Assembly: GCA_009617715.1 (NCBI GenBank)
Contig: VTFK01000135.1
Coordinates: forward strand, 523,200 to 587,199
DNA from: Plectrocnemia conspersa
Taxonomy: Eukaryota > Arthropoda > Insecta > Trichoptera > Polycentropodidae
Reading direction: 5' to 3'
Length of the DNA: 64,000 nt
Both the position numbers and the translations under genes were made by a program. This document shows positions 37,618 through 50,440 of the stretch, in pieces (positions within the stretch are counted from its first letter, which is position 1; every line of letters begins with the position of its first letter). The notes beneath the pieces are model-generated. The model was not told the DNA's origin. It searched no databases and was given only the letters and a program-made list of their open reading frames with translations.

Positions 37618-37730
37618 ATTAGAAATTAGAAGCTATATTGTTTGACTAAAAATTAAATACTTTATACCGCATAAAATTTGAGCTGGTGTTCCTCAAGTAA
37701 ATTTTCTCGGGCCGTTTCTCAGTCGGAAAA
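37618..37730 (+). pseudogene. Jockey-like RT scrap around the GVPQGS motif
   Basis: Reads RSYIV, stop, LKIKYFIPHKI, stop, AGVPQVNFLGPFLS, which follows the RSYVVSLNNTFSTPRKIPAGVPQGS-LGPFLF stretch of the young copies with substitutions and two stops. Both sides lose similarity quickly. Confidence 0.7.
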
Positions 37731-37959
37731 TATTAATGTGGGTTTGTATGTCGCTCCACAACCGACCAGATTCACTCGCTACGATAGATAAAATAAAAAT
37801 CCGATAAGTACAATATTGCCACTTATCGTATATTTGTGGGCTTTAAAACAGCATATTATAGTGTCATAAAAGCAAATTCTATGAGCTCATAAACATCACC
37901 AGATTTGCAATGAGAAAGGTCAAATGTAATGTTCGCATATAGGATAAGCTCTTTGATAG

Positions 37960-40030
37960 CTTTCATATCGTTCAAGGCAAAGTGATTATCTGCCATGTTT
38001 ATTATTTAATTTTACATTAGAAAAAGCTCCTAGAGAGTCAAAAATATGTATAGATAGGATACAACCATTTGTTCAGTGGTTGACCTACGCCGATATTATT
38101 GATATAATTGAACCCGGTAAACAAGCATCCAAAGTATTTATTAGCCTACAGAAAGCGACTCAGTTACGCCCACTTTTTAATAAATATCAGTCTAATGCCT
38201 TCACTACACTCTCTGAAAGTTGGGCAAGGTTGGCTAAGGACGTAGAATATAGTGAGTTACTGCTCTAAAATCTCTCGGAAATAGTCCGAGGTTACCGAGG
38301 TAATTCAGTCGGCTTGGCCAGCTTCGAGCGCTTCCGAACATTGTCGGCATTTTTTCCGAGTCAAAAGGACCAAAGTCGGAGCTGCTCTTTCGAGCGCGAA
38401 CGGTAAAATACTTCCCCTTTTGCTTTCTCGCGTGCTAAATGACAAGAGTGAGAGAGATAATGATGTGGTGGTTTGCAAACTAAGATAGAACGAGTAACTC
38501 GCTTTAATTTCAGTATGCGCGTATGCGTCTTATGGTTAACACGTATAACGAGCGCTGCATCGTGGTCACGTAGTTATAATACCACAAGCTTATCGGGGAC
38601 TTCAGCAGACTCTTACTAACATCTTTGAATATTTTAGGGCACGAAAAGGGATTAATTATATTTTTGATAGTATATTATTCTAACAGATATCGTTATTATA
38701 TATTTTTTTCATATAAAATTAAATAATTAGTGGTACTTGATTTTGTTGAAAAAAATCGTTTCGAATATCCTTATGTATTTTCCTAGATCGGTTTATATAT
38801 TATAAATGTCACACCATAACGAATTCTTATTTAGAATCGATGGCGACAAATTCTAGAATAGTCACACATGTGATGTTCGTATTCTGAAGTATCATTTTTA
38901 TGCCTTATGACATTTTGCAAAAGCCAACAAAGATTTTGCGTAAATTGAATATTTACGACCAAAAAGTTTTCATTGATATTGTATTGGTGAATGCCCACAC
39001 AAACTTTAATAATTATCAGTAGCGTAATTTTAATAATATGACAAATAAAAAATTGCGATTATTTGCCACTTTCTTTAATTGCGCGCAAATATGCTGGCGG
39101 TACGTGACAGCAGCCACCGTCCGAACGTCATTCACGCATATGAGATCCGCGACAGTGTGGGCGCTTACTCGAAGTCGTAGTGTAGCTTCGATTCGGACAA
39201 TTTCCAGAGAGTGTAATGGAGGCATAATGAATGGCAGCATGCCCTTTAGAGCGAAGTTACAAAATATGTTTATTGAATTTAAGCTTGGACAGCGTAACAA
39301 AGATTGTCTACGTTTTTTGAAAACAATTGCTTCTCTTTAAATTCGGTTAAATTTAATTTTTCACCTCTCAAAATATTTATTTAAGCTTTTGTATAATTTG
39401 TTCGCTATCTGTTTAAGACCGTAAGCACAAGTTAAAATAGCTGTATCGTTAGCGTATATAGATAAACGCGTACTTTTATTTTTGGGATATCGTTCTTATG
39501 CATGTTAAAGAGGAACGGCTCAAGCAAACTTCCCTGAGGAACTCCAGCTAGAATTTTACACGGATTTGAGTGTTTTTTAGTAAAACGATATATCTTCTAC
39601 TTCTCATGTATGAGCTTATTAAGAGTAGCAGATGATGAAGAGTTGTGTTTTTGTGTAGTTTATGAATCAAACCGCCATGCCATACTGTGTCAAAAGCTTT
39701 TTCTATATCTAACATTAAAAGTCACATATATTTTTTTTATAATAAAATCAGTGCATATGTGCTTCGTTGCTGTGATATCGCAGAAACTAAACTGTTTATT
39801 AATAATTTTATTTTTCAAAACTACTTTTAAATGCATACGGATTATTTTCTTAAATATTTTACCATATAATGGTAATAAGCTGATTGGATTTGTAAGATAC
39901 TTATCGGTTTTTTAATAGATGAATTTAAGTGGTTTTTCAAACGGTTATGAAAGATATAAAGATGTTTGTTAAGTAATGTATTTAAATTCCAGGAAGGTGT
40001 TTAGTCTAACCTACCAATTCCAGGACATTT
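37960..40030 (-). pseudogene. older Jockey-like RT copy, split by Harbinger-like copy 2
   Basis: Minus-strand. About 40,020-39,780 carries the N-terminal RT part, with FSFCDITATKH at the FGFRENHSTTH position. About 39,720-39,660 gives MLDIEKAFDTVWHGGL in changing frames. About 39,550-39,510 gives AGVPQGSLLEPFLF. About 39,455-39,430 gives a YANDTAIL-like trace of the YADD motif. The thumb starts at 39,290-39,228. Similarity stops at the TAA beside the transposon and resumes at 38,192 with the next expected segment (the IFN-KSALT region); that left part is weakly conserved and its limit near 37,960 is a guess. Confidence 0.7.
38196..39224. mobile_element. TAA-flanked DNA transposon, PIF/Harbinger-like, copy 2 (uninterrupted)
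   Basis: A 1,029-bp copy of the family at 7,088-8,875, flanked by TAA at 38,193-38,195 and 39,225-39,227. The termini TGCCTTCACTACACTCTCTG and, inward from the right, TGCCTCCATTACACTCTCTG match at 17 of 20 positions and remain similar for several bases more. It is inserted in a minus-strand Jockey-like RT, whose sequence continues on both sides. It contains no transposase; the 100-codon frame at 39,038-39,340 runs out of the element and is not preserved in copy 1. The internal segment 38,394-38,466 resembles one arm of the foldback element at 31,704. Confidence 0.75.
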
Positions 40031-43000
40031 TTTTATTTTTCAAGTTTTTATTAACATTTAAAATTTCTCGTCACATAATGTAACCCTGCATGAAAGATTT
40101 AGCACTGCAGAATAATCTGACATTTGCACACCACGGTCTAGGTCAGTGAACTTCACAGCTTATATTTTTTATCCAAAACACACGCACGCTAAACAAACAC
40201 AATCATACTGTAAGAGTTGACAATCAGTTACTGTGATATTACATATATAATATGTATTTATTTAAAATACATTTAAAAAAAATAAGAAGCCGTAAAGTAA
40301 AGTACATGAAGAGTTAAATGCTTATGTCACTATAAATATATACTAAAACATACATTGTGCCGTAATATACATGATAAGTTGCTGAGGTAAATAAACAAAT
40401 AACTGAACACCTTTCCTAATTGCCTTTGTCCTTAACATGGCCCAAACATTATACCAAACACTGTTAACAATTCAAATCGCGTGTTCCGTCCGAAATTTGC
40501 GCGATATGACAAACTTGTATGCAAATTTTCCCTTTTGCGAAAGTATAGTATATCAGTTCATTAATGTCGGTTCAAATCCGGGCTCAACGCAATTAAATTG
40601 AAAATAGGCGCGAGCTTAAAGCTCTTCTTGTGGGACATTTTTAGAATTTACTATGCCCTAGCCCTAGCGCCGCCGGTTTTACACGATTCCGTTATTTGCT
40701 AATCCCTTCCTTCCTGTGTGACGTGAAGTTTTGTCGGTAATTCATGTAGCCTGGGTTCCCGGCTCCAAACCGTAAATATTCGAATTCAGCGAAACCCTTA
40801 TTCGTTTCGGACGACCTAAAGTAGTTTTGCGTGACGTTGCGCTAATTCGGATCCATTCTAGAGCTGTTTATGTACGATTTTGTATGTGCGTGTTTTACAT
40901 ATATTATGTGATACATTACTATTTTTTTTATATACAGGATGGTTTAAAAAGATTGAGGTATACAAAATAAAAAAAAATTATGGTTAAAATGAAATTAAAT
41001 CATTGTAAAATAGACTTTTAAATCAACGCTAATAATTAATATTGTAAATCAACGCTAATAAATAATATTTAACATTTAATTTTCATGACATATTTAAATA
41101 CCTATTTTTGTAAAATTATATCGGAATAGATTTTCACCCTAAGATATATACTTGTAAAAATATAATTTATCTGACAGGTGCTAATGAAATATTTGCTGCT
41201 CTAAACTGTCTATAAAGCTTAATTTGAAAGTTGTGACAATATGTTTTTGCAAGTAGAAAATTAATCAGAATATGATCTACAAAAACAGTTAATAAAATTA
41301 TATTCTTACTAGTGAAAATATAACTTTACTAAAAAATACACATTAACTTAATTGGTTTATATACAACTTTTATCAGTGAATTTAAAAAACTTGCATTAAA
41401 ATGTATACGTTAAAATGATTTTCAGGTTTAAAAATAAAACACTGATTAATTATTAAACTATGCATAGTCAAAAGTATGGCAACAATATGCAAGTAATATT
41501 CTGAATTAATTTAAAATGAAATGTTATATATGAACTTTCGTATGTTACTTATTTGTGTACTTGTTAAAAAGCTATATTATTTGTTTTATACACATACGTA
41601 TAAGCAAATTTTACTTTTAGGGTTGTTTTATAAGTATTAGGGCTTTTACTGACTCCACATTAAGTCTATTACGCTTCCTGATGAAGTTACCATATTTTAA
41701 TTAGTTCAGAGAACCAATCGATATTGCGATAATACCTTCCATTGTTCATGCAACCTATGCTCTTCGACGAACTTAATCCATATTTCGCGTATTTGCGAGA
41801 TGAAATCTGATAGCAAAATTGGTCGTATGATTTTACGTTATCACAAATGGAATTAAATTCTTAGTTTATATTTGTTTTTATTCAATATGTATAAATTATA
41901 CTTGTGTTATTATTATTATATTAAAATTTGCAATAGATCTTTTCTTATTCTTTAATTTTAAGTACCTAATTTTTATTTCGTTACAAACGCAATATTGATT
42001 CTAATGTAGTTGGTGTCTCTTTTTTGTATATAAAGTATAAATTTAATTAAAATAAAGACCTCAAGAACCTGTATCGTATTTTTTCGTGCAACAAAAACTT
42101 GAAAATCAGTCAATTATAATTAAAAATATTATTAAATGTATGTGTATTTAATTAAGTTGCGTTACAATCATTGTATATGATTATAAAAAATAATAATTAT
42201 GTTTAAATACCATTTGTATATCAATAAAGTTATATTACTATTTTTTATAAAATAAATTATGTAGTGTAATCCGATCTGTGAAATTTAATTAAATTATCTG
42301 AACTGCAAAATTAAACTTTGAGAAAAAGCGTCGCCTCTTTGATATTGTGTATGATCAAACAAATTTCATTAAAAATATTCAATACATCCTAATTTTTATT
42401 TCGTACACAATGGTGATGATAATGAATAATTCGCTCATATTCATCTAAAATATTCAGCGCGCACCTAGTGATTTATTATTAATTCTTATATTTTTTTGTA
42501 CAAGCGCTCCGAACAAAGCTTTCATCATAAATTTGTCACAATGCCGCTTTGGTATATTTGCATCTGACAAATGGCGATTTATGAACCAAAAAAAGGTGGT
42601 TCCGATAAATTTTCAAAACGGTGACGTGAGTCATACGAGTTTCGACAGAAAAAATCAACCGTGAATCTACCATCATCAAATTATAATGAAAATATTTATT
42701 ATAAAATATAATGCGAGCTTGTAACTAAATACAAATAAATTGTTCCGGATATTGAAATGTTATATATCATTTTTCTTCTTATATATAATATAAAGCTTGA
42801 AAGGGTTTATTTATACACAGCTATTTATAATTCAACTCCATTGAAGTTTATATTGATATTATATCAAAAGCGAGTCAATATACATCTGTTTAATTTAGTC
42901 GTATACTGTATATATGTATGAATGATATTTTACAAAGTCACGGTGAAAAATCTATACTTTTTACACCGTGCATGAAGAATAGATAGTAAATAGAAAACAT

Positions 43001-43399
43001 CCCTTGGGGAATCAGCAAAAAGCTTATTTCCGCACGACAGGACGTTGAAGATCCTGGGCGATGGGCTATTTGTGGCATCGAAAGTTACCTGCATCAAATA
43101 TAAATATATATATATATATATTTGTATAAGAACGTCGATGAAAAATGAAAAAAATAGTAGTCGACTAATATTATTATTATTTTTGAGCGCAGAATATATG
43201 CTATTTTTAGAAACTACGTTTTTAAGAAACATATGTATTGGTTGAAATCATCAAAACGCAGTAGTTCCAATGCATATTATATTGTCTGCAACTGAAATAT
43301 TTTTTTTAATTTTCTAAAATGTAGCAAAGGGTAATTGTCTGAACTTATTCAAGTTTTTAAGAAAAATAGTCAAAAAAATTTAAAATTTTAACCACAAAT
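40031..43399. other. gene-free DNA with GC-richer islands
   Basis: An island at about 40,420-40,880 is GC-richer, non-repetitive and without open frames, a good candidate for regulatory DNA; it includes GGTTCAAATCCGGGC, which resembles a tRNA T-arm but has no surrounding cloverleaf. A smaller island is at 42,440-42,660. A (TA)n run lies at 43,102-43,121, and a small duplication, AATCAACGCTAATAA, occurs twice near 41,023-41,062. Confidence 0.4.
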
Positions 43400-44280
43400 A
43401 AGACAATATATATGTTTATGTTACAGTGAATGTGTATTACCAGTAAAAATATATTTTTACTGAAACATATAAAAATATATTTTAACTGGTAAATATATAT
43501 TTCTAGTTGTAAAATAAAATTAGTAAAATTATATGTTGCTTTATACTGTTCTCAAACCTAAAATTACTATTCAACCTTCTGAGCTTAACCAAAACATATT
43601 AACCAACCCATCTTGATCTAATAAGATTTTTAAAACTAACAAGGGTTTTTATTTTTTTATTAATTAATTCTATATTTAAAAATACAAATAATTTTTTTTA
43701 GGATAGGCTTGGTTTTGACAGCAAATGGACGTTTTGCAATTGTCAAATTAAGTTTTATAGATATTTTATACCAGCATATAATTTCATCATCAGTTAAATT
43801 AAATTTTTGATAGTTAAAAAATATATATACTGGTTTAAATTTATTTGGGTATGATCTAACTAATAAAGTTCGTGCAAATGCTTTCAAGTGAAAATATAAA
43901 TTTACTAAAAAATATATATTCACTGTCACATATACATATAATACATATGCCATAGTTTTATCTGAAATATTGATCATTTAAAAGTTTGACAAAATTATTT
44001 TAAATTGGCAGCTTTTAAAAAAATATAATAAAAAAGTGCAAACCTATTATAATTTTTTTTAAATTAAAATGAGACCGTTGTAACCTAACAGATTAACCCA
44101 ATGCGTTAGAATAGTAGCAAACAATATATGATATTTTTACAATAAAAAAATGGGAATGGTTGAATTGAATAGTATTTAAATGGTTTGAGATTCATAGATA
44201 TTATAGAGCAACATATAATTTCACTAGCGTCTATCAGAGAAAATAATTTTTTGCTAGTTAAAATTTATATCTACAAGTGA
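43400..44280. repeat. cluster of AT-rich foldback repeats
   Basis: A 22-bp perfect palindrome at 43,441-43,462 is followed about 10 bp later by a near-exact complement of its left flank. The segment ATTATATGTTGCTYTATA (about 43,530) recurs inverted at about 43,770-43,790 and again at about 44,200, and the segments near 43,755-43,830 and 44,195-44,275 are direct copies. The pattern fits two or more copies of a palindromic AT-rich MITE, some rearranged. Exact ends and target duplications were not resolved. Confidence 0.5.
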
Positions 44281-44579
44281 AAATATATTCAGATAAATTT
44301 GGACAGAAACAGGTAATGAAATTATATAAATAACATATATACAGTTAAAAACAATTTTTTTAAATTAATAAATGTATAGGTAAAATTCATATCAAAATTA
44401 ATAATGAAAATGCAAAAAAATCAGAGCATTTCGTTGAAAACTTTTGGCAGAAATTTTTTAAGGAAAAACATAAAATATGGTTTAAAGTAATTTTATGAAT
44501 AATTAAACAAAAAATAATGTTAATATTAGATAATTAATAAGCTGAATTTATTAAAAGTAATATTCACAATAGTTGTGGT

Positions 44580-45620
44580 TAGGGATTCTGAAGTCTCGGG
44601 TTTTTTCGATTCCCGGGACTCGAAACCCAAATTTTTAAAGTCCCGGGAATTCCCGGGACTCGATACTTTGATTATTTTTCGTATAATCATGAAAAAAAAT
44701 TATGTTAACAAATTAACTTATTATTAACTTTAATTAACTTATTATTATTAACTTTTTTTAATTTATTATTATTAACTTATAATATTTGTGTTATAGGTAC
44801 GATAGGTGAAAATTTATTGAAACAATTTAAAAACACTTTATTTGATATTTATTTAAATTTAATTTATTACAATTTTTTTAATCGAAATATTTATATCAAT
44901 ATTAAGTTAAAACCTTTACTTTTGTAAGGAACAATATGTTTTTAAAAACACCAAGGCGTGTAATGATGAATCACTTAGCCTGTTCCTGGTTTTTGTGGCA
45001 AATATTCCAGATGTAGAAAAAACTCTCTCGCTTTCTGTAGATGTTGGCTTAATTGTAAGTAATGATTTGAATAAAAGCTCTAGATTCGGAGTTCGCTTGA
45101 TAGTTGAGTCTAATATCTGAAACTCCTTTTTAAAGTTGAATTTTTATTTCTAGTAGTTGAAATATTTTGGTGGTTCGTGCGAGTTGTGTTGATTTCAAAT
45201 ATTTTTTTTAAAAGGTAATTAACAATAATTTCGGAAGTTAATAAAGTGGCATCTCGACAACTTAGAGCTTCAACTGCCAGTTTTATAGGAGTGAGTACTT
45301 TACAAATATTTTCCAATACGTGAATGTTCGATTCATTCCAAATTTGGCCGATGCCAAGATCAATTAATGATTTTCTAATGCAATTTCGTAACTTTCAAAA
45401 TCTCGAGATCATGGGTAATAAGGAATTCCACCTTGTCTTCATATCGAGACATAAATTAAGTTGGACATCAAATTCGCTCATTACATATTTTTGTAAAATT
45501 GCACTTCGGAAAGTCTCGAATCCCGGGTTATTCATTTTTAAATTCTCGGGACTCGAGACAGCAAAAATTCTTTGAATTCTCGGGAATAAATTCCCGGGTT
45601 GTCTCGACACAGAATCCCTA
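44580..45620 (-). mobile_element. hAT transposon, internally deleted, with decayed transposase
   Basis: A 1,041-bp element with a perfect 8-bp duplication, GTTGTGGT (44,572-44,579 and 45,621-45,628), and terminal inverted repeats TAGGGATTCTG/CAGAATCCCTA. Multiple CCCGGGA and TCTCGGGACTCG motifs lie just inside both ends. The transposase is on the minus strand: CLDMKTRWNSLLPMISRF (about 45,460-45,400), the conserved D--TRWNS block; LTPIKLAVEALSCRDATLL (about 45,300-45,240); and SESERVFSTSGIFATKTRNR (about 45,040-44,980), the hATC dimerisation domain. The N-terminal BED finger, first catalytic region and most of the helical insertion are absent, and frames shift between the blocks, so it is inactive. 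8-bp duplications, TAGGG-type ends and the hATC domain together make the superfamily call firm. Confidence 0.92.
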
Positions 45621-45628
45621 GTTGTGGT

Positions 45629-48389
45629 ATAAACAAGTACCTAAATGTTTAAATGACGAATTATTTGATTTTCTCGGGTTTCTCAAAATAGATATTAAAA
45701 TATACTTTATTGAAAAAATATAAAAAAAACATCAGCATGAAAAAATATAATAAAAACATCATATTTTTTCAGTAGTACTTGAACAAAAATAGTAATTTTT
45801 CATGGAATATTTTAAAAATGATAGCATATTTTGTAGCAATCAATTCAATGTTGTTATTTATTATTGTTGTTTTTAATAAAAAAATACGTAGACATATTTT
45901 TTTATAGTTTCGATCTTCAAAATTTAATTATAAAACATATTTTTTTTTCTAAATAATAAGTATCTTGACTAAATACAATTTCAGACGTCATGTATTACAG
46001 GTAAATTGTTTTTGTTATTTTATAACCAATATATAATCTTTAGGAAACGATTATAGTATAAATATAAATTCGTATCATTTAAACGTTTAGTGAGATTTAA
46101 GCTACTACGATTGATATTGAAGTTTCCATATTTTAAAAAATCTTAGCTTTGTGATAATCAGATCTTATCAAACTATAATAAAAATATTTTATCTGTAATT
46201 AAAAAACAAGAACAGATTGAATAATTATAGCATCTTTACCCTACACAAGTGTGTATATATATATATTATTTTATAAATATAGTTTTTATGTTAAAATTAT
46301 ATAATTAATCGTTACAAAAAATCTGTCTGCATTAATGAATATAAATGTGCAAATGTATTTAAATTTGTTAAATGTTAAATAAATATTTTCTGTTTTTCAT
46401 TTAAAACGTAGCAAGGTTAATTAACACATAACAAACATAAGGCAAATAGTGACAATGATGGATTGTGTGTTTAGTTTGAACAAATAGTATATGTATATGA
46501 TTTAAACATATACTGAAAAAATATGAAAAAAATGTATTGACCTCAGTCTCCCTTTCTAAGACAGATCTGTACAATGATATATTTATTTTTTTGTTTACAC
46601 GTGTTGAAACATGTCGGGCCGGATACTTTTGAACCTACCGGTATAATATAAGTGCCACGTTACGGCAGATTTATTCCCGCTGATATACGTCGGAAGTTTT
46701 CTTTGTTACATAAACCGAACCCGACAATCCCGGATTGGACTGCAAATATTTCAGATCCTCAAGAAAAAAATCAAACAAAGGCCGAACAAGACGATCGCTA
46801 AAAAATAACATACATTTATATTATATATGGATAAATACACACACATATGTACGTACAGAGAGGCTCAATAATTTCCCACCGAACTTTATACCATTATATC
46901 CTCCACCACATATTTCGTTATTACCAAGACAATGGGGTGTTGGTAATATGAAGAGAATTTATTTACTGTTTTCGGCAACGTATCGTGCTTCCACCCCGTC
47001 CCCACAATTCTTGATAAAAACTCAATAGTGTGCTTTTCTACGTTCGCTTTCGCTTTGTTTCTTATCGCATCTATTATCTGGAAACGCGTGCAAGATATTC
47101 GGCATGTTTATCTATACCAAACAATTCATTTTTTTTGGGTTCAGACAATGTTTGTATGTGTGTTTTTGGATTCGGATTGTGCTCAGCGCATTTCTTTTTT
47201 TTTATTACGGACGTTTGATATGTTTCTAACGTCTTTGATTTTCTTTTGACCAATAAGGTTCCGTTTTCTTTTGAAGCTATATTATTATGTTTATCATTTT
47301 TTGTATACCTGTTTCTTTGAAAAAATAGCTGTGTCATCATAGATTCCGATGAAGTCATTTATTTATTTTTGATAATATAATACTATAATTGAAAACATGT
47401 TTATAATATAAAAAGTAGTTAATTATACAACAATTTATTTCGATGAAAAAGCATTAAATATATCATATTTTTTCATTAACTAATAATATAATATTATAAT
47501 ATTAAAGAATAATATAGTAAAATATTTTTTTTTTATTAAAGTGATGAACAATGATCCAGAATTGCAAGAACATTAAACCTTTATAGTAACGGTAATAAAT
47601 TTGTATTCAACTTTAAATGACGTTCTTAGTTTTAATACAAGAAATAATAAATAACCTGCTTTATCACATAAAAAATATCGTATTTTAAAAAAAATATTCT
47701 GAAATAGTTAAAGAATCTAAAATTACATAATTAAACTTAAAATCTAAGCTTTTATTTAGTCAAAACGTGATTTAATAAAAATATTTTATAAAGATTTTTT
47801 TTGACATGTCAGATGATTTAAATATAATACATGCTTTTCTAAATATATATTACGAATTTCTTAAGCTAATGCGTTAGCATATATAGAGTTTTATAAAATA
47901 ATTATATGTAGTACATTAATAAGGCTTAAGTAACAAATATTGTACAAAATGTTGTATAAAAGTTGCTACTATAAATGACTATGCCTTAATTAGGCATTAA
48001 TCGTTTTCGCATTTTACTAAGCAAAGTAGTCTGTCAGAAATGAGATCTAAAAATAAATACTGCTCTTATATTGATAGCATTTTCCGTTACATCATTCGCT
48101 TATATTTGCCAGCGAAAAAAACCTGATTGATAAACAAACATTAAAACAAATACTGTCAATCGTTGGAAAAATTACATACATAAAAGGTAAATATTCTGCT
48201 TGCAGAAAAGCCATTAAAAATCAGAACTGTATGAGAAAATAAAAAATAAAAAATCTATTGAGCTACATATATTACATAGCATATTTATTTAAAATATGCA
48301 ATGCGTGCTTATCATTTAGATAGTTCTATACTATTTGCATCACAGGCAAAATTATTATAAATAAAAAAAAAACAATCAAGAAAAAAGTA
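45629..48389. other. gene-free DNA with island at about 46,600-47,350
   Basis: The island is GC-richer with several overlapping frames (97, 73, 62 and 94 codons on both strands), all Phe/Ile/Lys-rich and unrecognised. Remaining sequence is AT-rich; a (TA)n run lies at about 46,253-46,267. Confidence 0.4.
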
Positions 48390-49949
48390 CTCATTAATGC
48401 TAGAAATAGAAAAAGCATTGGGACACCGCTTGGCATTATTTCAATATAAAGCTTTTGATTAAATTACATATATATTATAATATGCTCATACCTGAATTTC
48501 AAAGTTTTGTTGTTTTGACAAATAATCAACTCTTTATATCACGTAAAATTTCAACCAAAATTTAGCAGGTTAGTCTGTTAAAACAATTTTTTTCAATTCA
48601 TATAAAATAAGTCCTTAAACTTTTTTATAGCTTATATTATTTTTCAAGGAACCCTTAATTTAAATAACAATTTAAAATGTGTCATATTAACAACTCATAT
48701 TTTCACATATTAAGATTTAAATTGTTGCATTCAATGGCCTTGATTTAATAAAGCTTACAATTTTAACACAATCATTAAAAACAGCTTTTAGTTATCTAGA
48801 GCTAGGGATATTTGTATAAATAATCCATAAAATCGAAATTTTTTCAAAAGTTTTTGGGGAACACGGGTTGAAGAACTATGCTATATACTAATGACATTCT
48901 TATTTTAAAAAATACTGACTTAATACTGTACGCTGACGAAACAGGCTTTTTAATTTAATACAACTAAGTAGGAAAAATATTTACAAAATTTGAACAATTA
49001 TTTTACTTAATGTAAAATAAAATATACCAAGAAAAAACTAAAGAAAAATTATTTTACGTTACGAATACAACCTTTGCCTATACTTCTTAAAAATAAATAA
49101 GGAAACTGCATTTAATGCAGTGCAAGCGTTAAATACTTTTCTATACATTTAATGCTTAAATTCATTAAATATATCACGGTACTTCAGGTCCAAAGAGCTT
49201 ACTGCTATTGCGGCCATAAAACCAAGATTTAAGAAAAAAATTGCATTATCCATAAAAAAATATAATTTTACTATATAAATAGCAAATAACATACGCTAGC
49301 CAAGTAAAACCACTTCATGCCTCAAATATATTTTTAAAGTTTTTTTTGTATGAATAATAAATATAAAAAAAAAATTTAACATTTTTTTAAAAAATCTATT
49401 TTTTTCATAATATAATAATATAAAATCTGAATAATATAAAAAAATTATTATACATATTTCCATCTTTAAAAATCGAAAATCCCGCACATGTGCGGGACCC
49501 GTTCTTGAGCGGATAATGTAACACCAGCCATGTTTTCCCAATCAAAGTCATCTAAAATAATATATACCACACCTTTAAATACCAACTTTTAGAATCTTAA
49601 TAATAGATATTTTTCATCCAAAATAAAAAAAAATGCCAAATGCCGCTATAAATATACTGATAAATATTAAAAAATTATACATTTCACTTAGAATCGGTGA
49701 CTATGACAAAACCAAACATAAATATAATAAATTTAAAGTATAAACAAAAAATTTCCATACACATACTGCTTCATTTGCACTATTTTTTATTTAGAAGCCT
49801 TAGTCTTTAGTTAAGTTAACGGTAAAATATAGTCTAAATTTTTATAATTTTAGTAATAAATTTGCGTATTTATAATAATAGTTTGTAAAATTTTTTTTCG
49901 TAGTTTTTTATTAATTTACTTTATGTTTTTTCTTTTAATATTTTATCAA

Positions 49950-49980
<31 letters not shown>

Positions 49981-50040
49981 GTATTCCAAATCTTAAAATT
50001 TTCATAACATAAAAAAATTAAAATTGATTCACTCTAATGC
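48390..50040 (+). pseudogene. strongly decayed Jockey-like copy
   Basis: Follows the same order as the young copies with many stops: LEIEKAL for DMEKAFDTVWH (about 48,400), LYTNDILILKNTDLILYADE (about 48,880-48,940) for the stretch ending in YADD, with the second aspartate replaced by Glu, a TSGPKSLLLLRP-like thumb segment (about 49,180), then RIGDYDKTKHKY (about 49,691), and a 3' UTR ending in the long T-run near 49,955-49,980. The 18-bp palindrome at 49,481 and neighbouring sequence have no counterpart in the young copies and may be an insertion. Confidence 0.7.
49481..49498. repeat. 18-bp perfect palindrome
   Basis: TCCCGCACATGTGCGGGA reads identically on both strands. Its core CCGCACATGTGCGG differs from that at 21,979-22,000 only at one position in each half. 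Confidence 0.85.
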
Positions 50041-50351
50041 AATAACATAAAACTGCTTTTATGCCTTATCTAAAACACATGAAAGCACACGTTTATATGA
50101 AATCATTAGAACGAAAGAAAAGCATGTAAAAGTATTAAAGAGTAGATTTCTTAAGCATCCCTCAATTAGGCTTGACCTTGCTCTTATGGATTTTTATTTA
50201 TTTAGTTTCTTTAAATAGCATTTTAGATAATTATATATAAAAAATAAAATCAAAACAGAGGGTTAATATATGAAAGTTGAATTTCTACGAATTCTTAAGG
50301 ATATATAAGCAAGAATACCTACAAGCCGTATTGAATCTTCATTCATAACTA

Positions 50352-50440
50352 GTACTATTCTGAATCGACCGAGACGACCCTTAGAAGCACGGAAAAGTAT
50401 TCATTTTTCACTTTTACCGTTCGATCAGATCCAGATAAGC
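50352..50440 (-). repeat. short dispersed repeat, minus copy
   Basis: Complement of the unit at 32,030-32,115; CTGAATCGACCGAGACG near 50,361 is the best-conserved part. Confidence 0.5.

Noticed and set aside
38080..38268. A 62-codon plus frame as a host exon
   Set aside because: It crosses the left end of Harbinger-like copy 2 and lies antisense to a decayed Jockey-like RT.
40560..40595. tRNA T-arm-like GGTTCAAATCCGGGC
   Set aside because: No cloverleaf could be built from the bases upstream.
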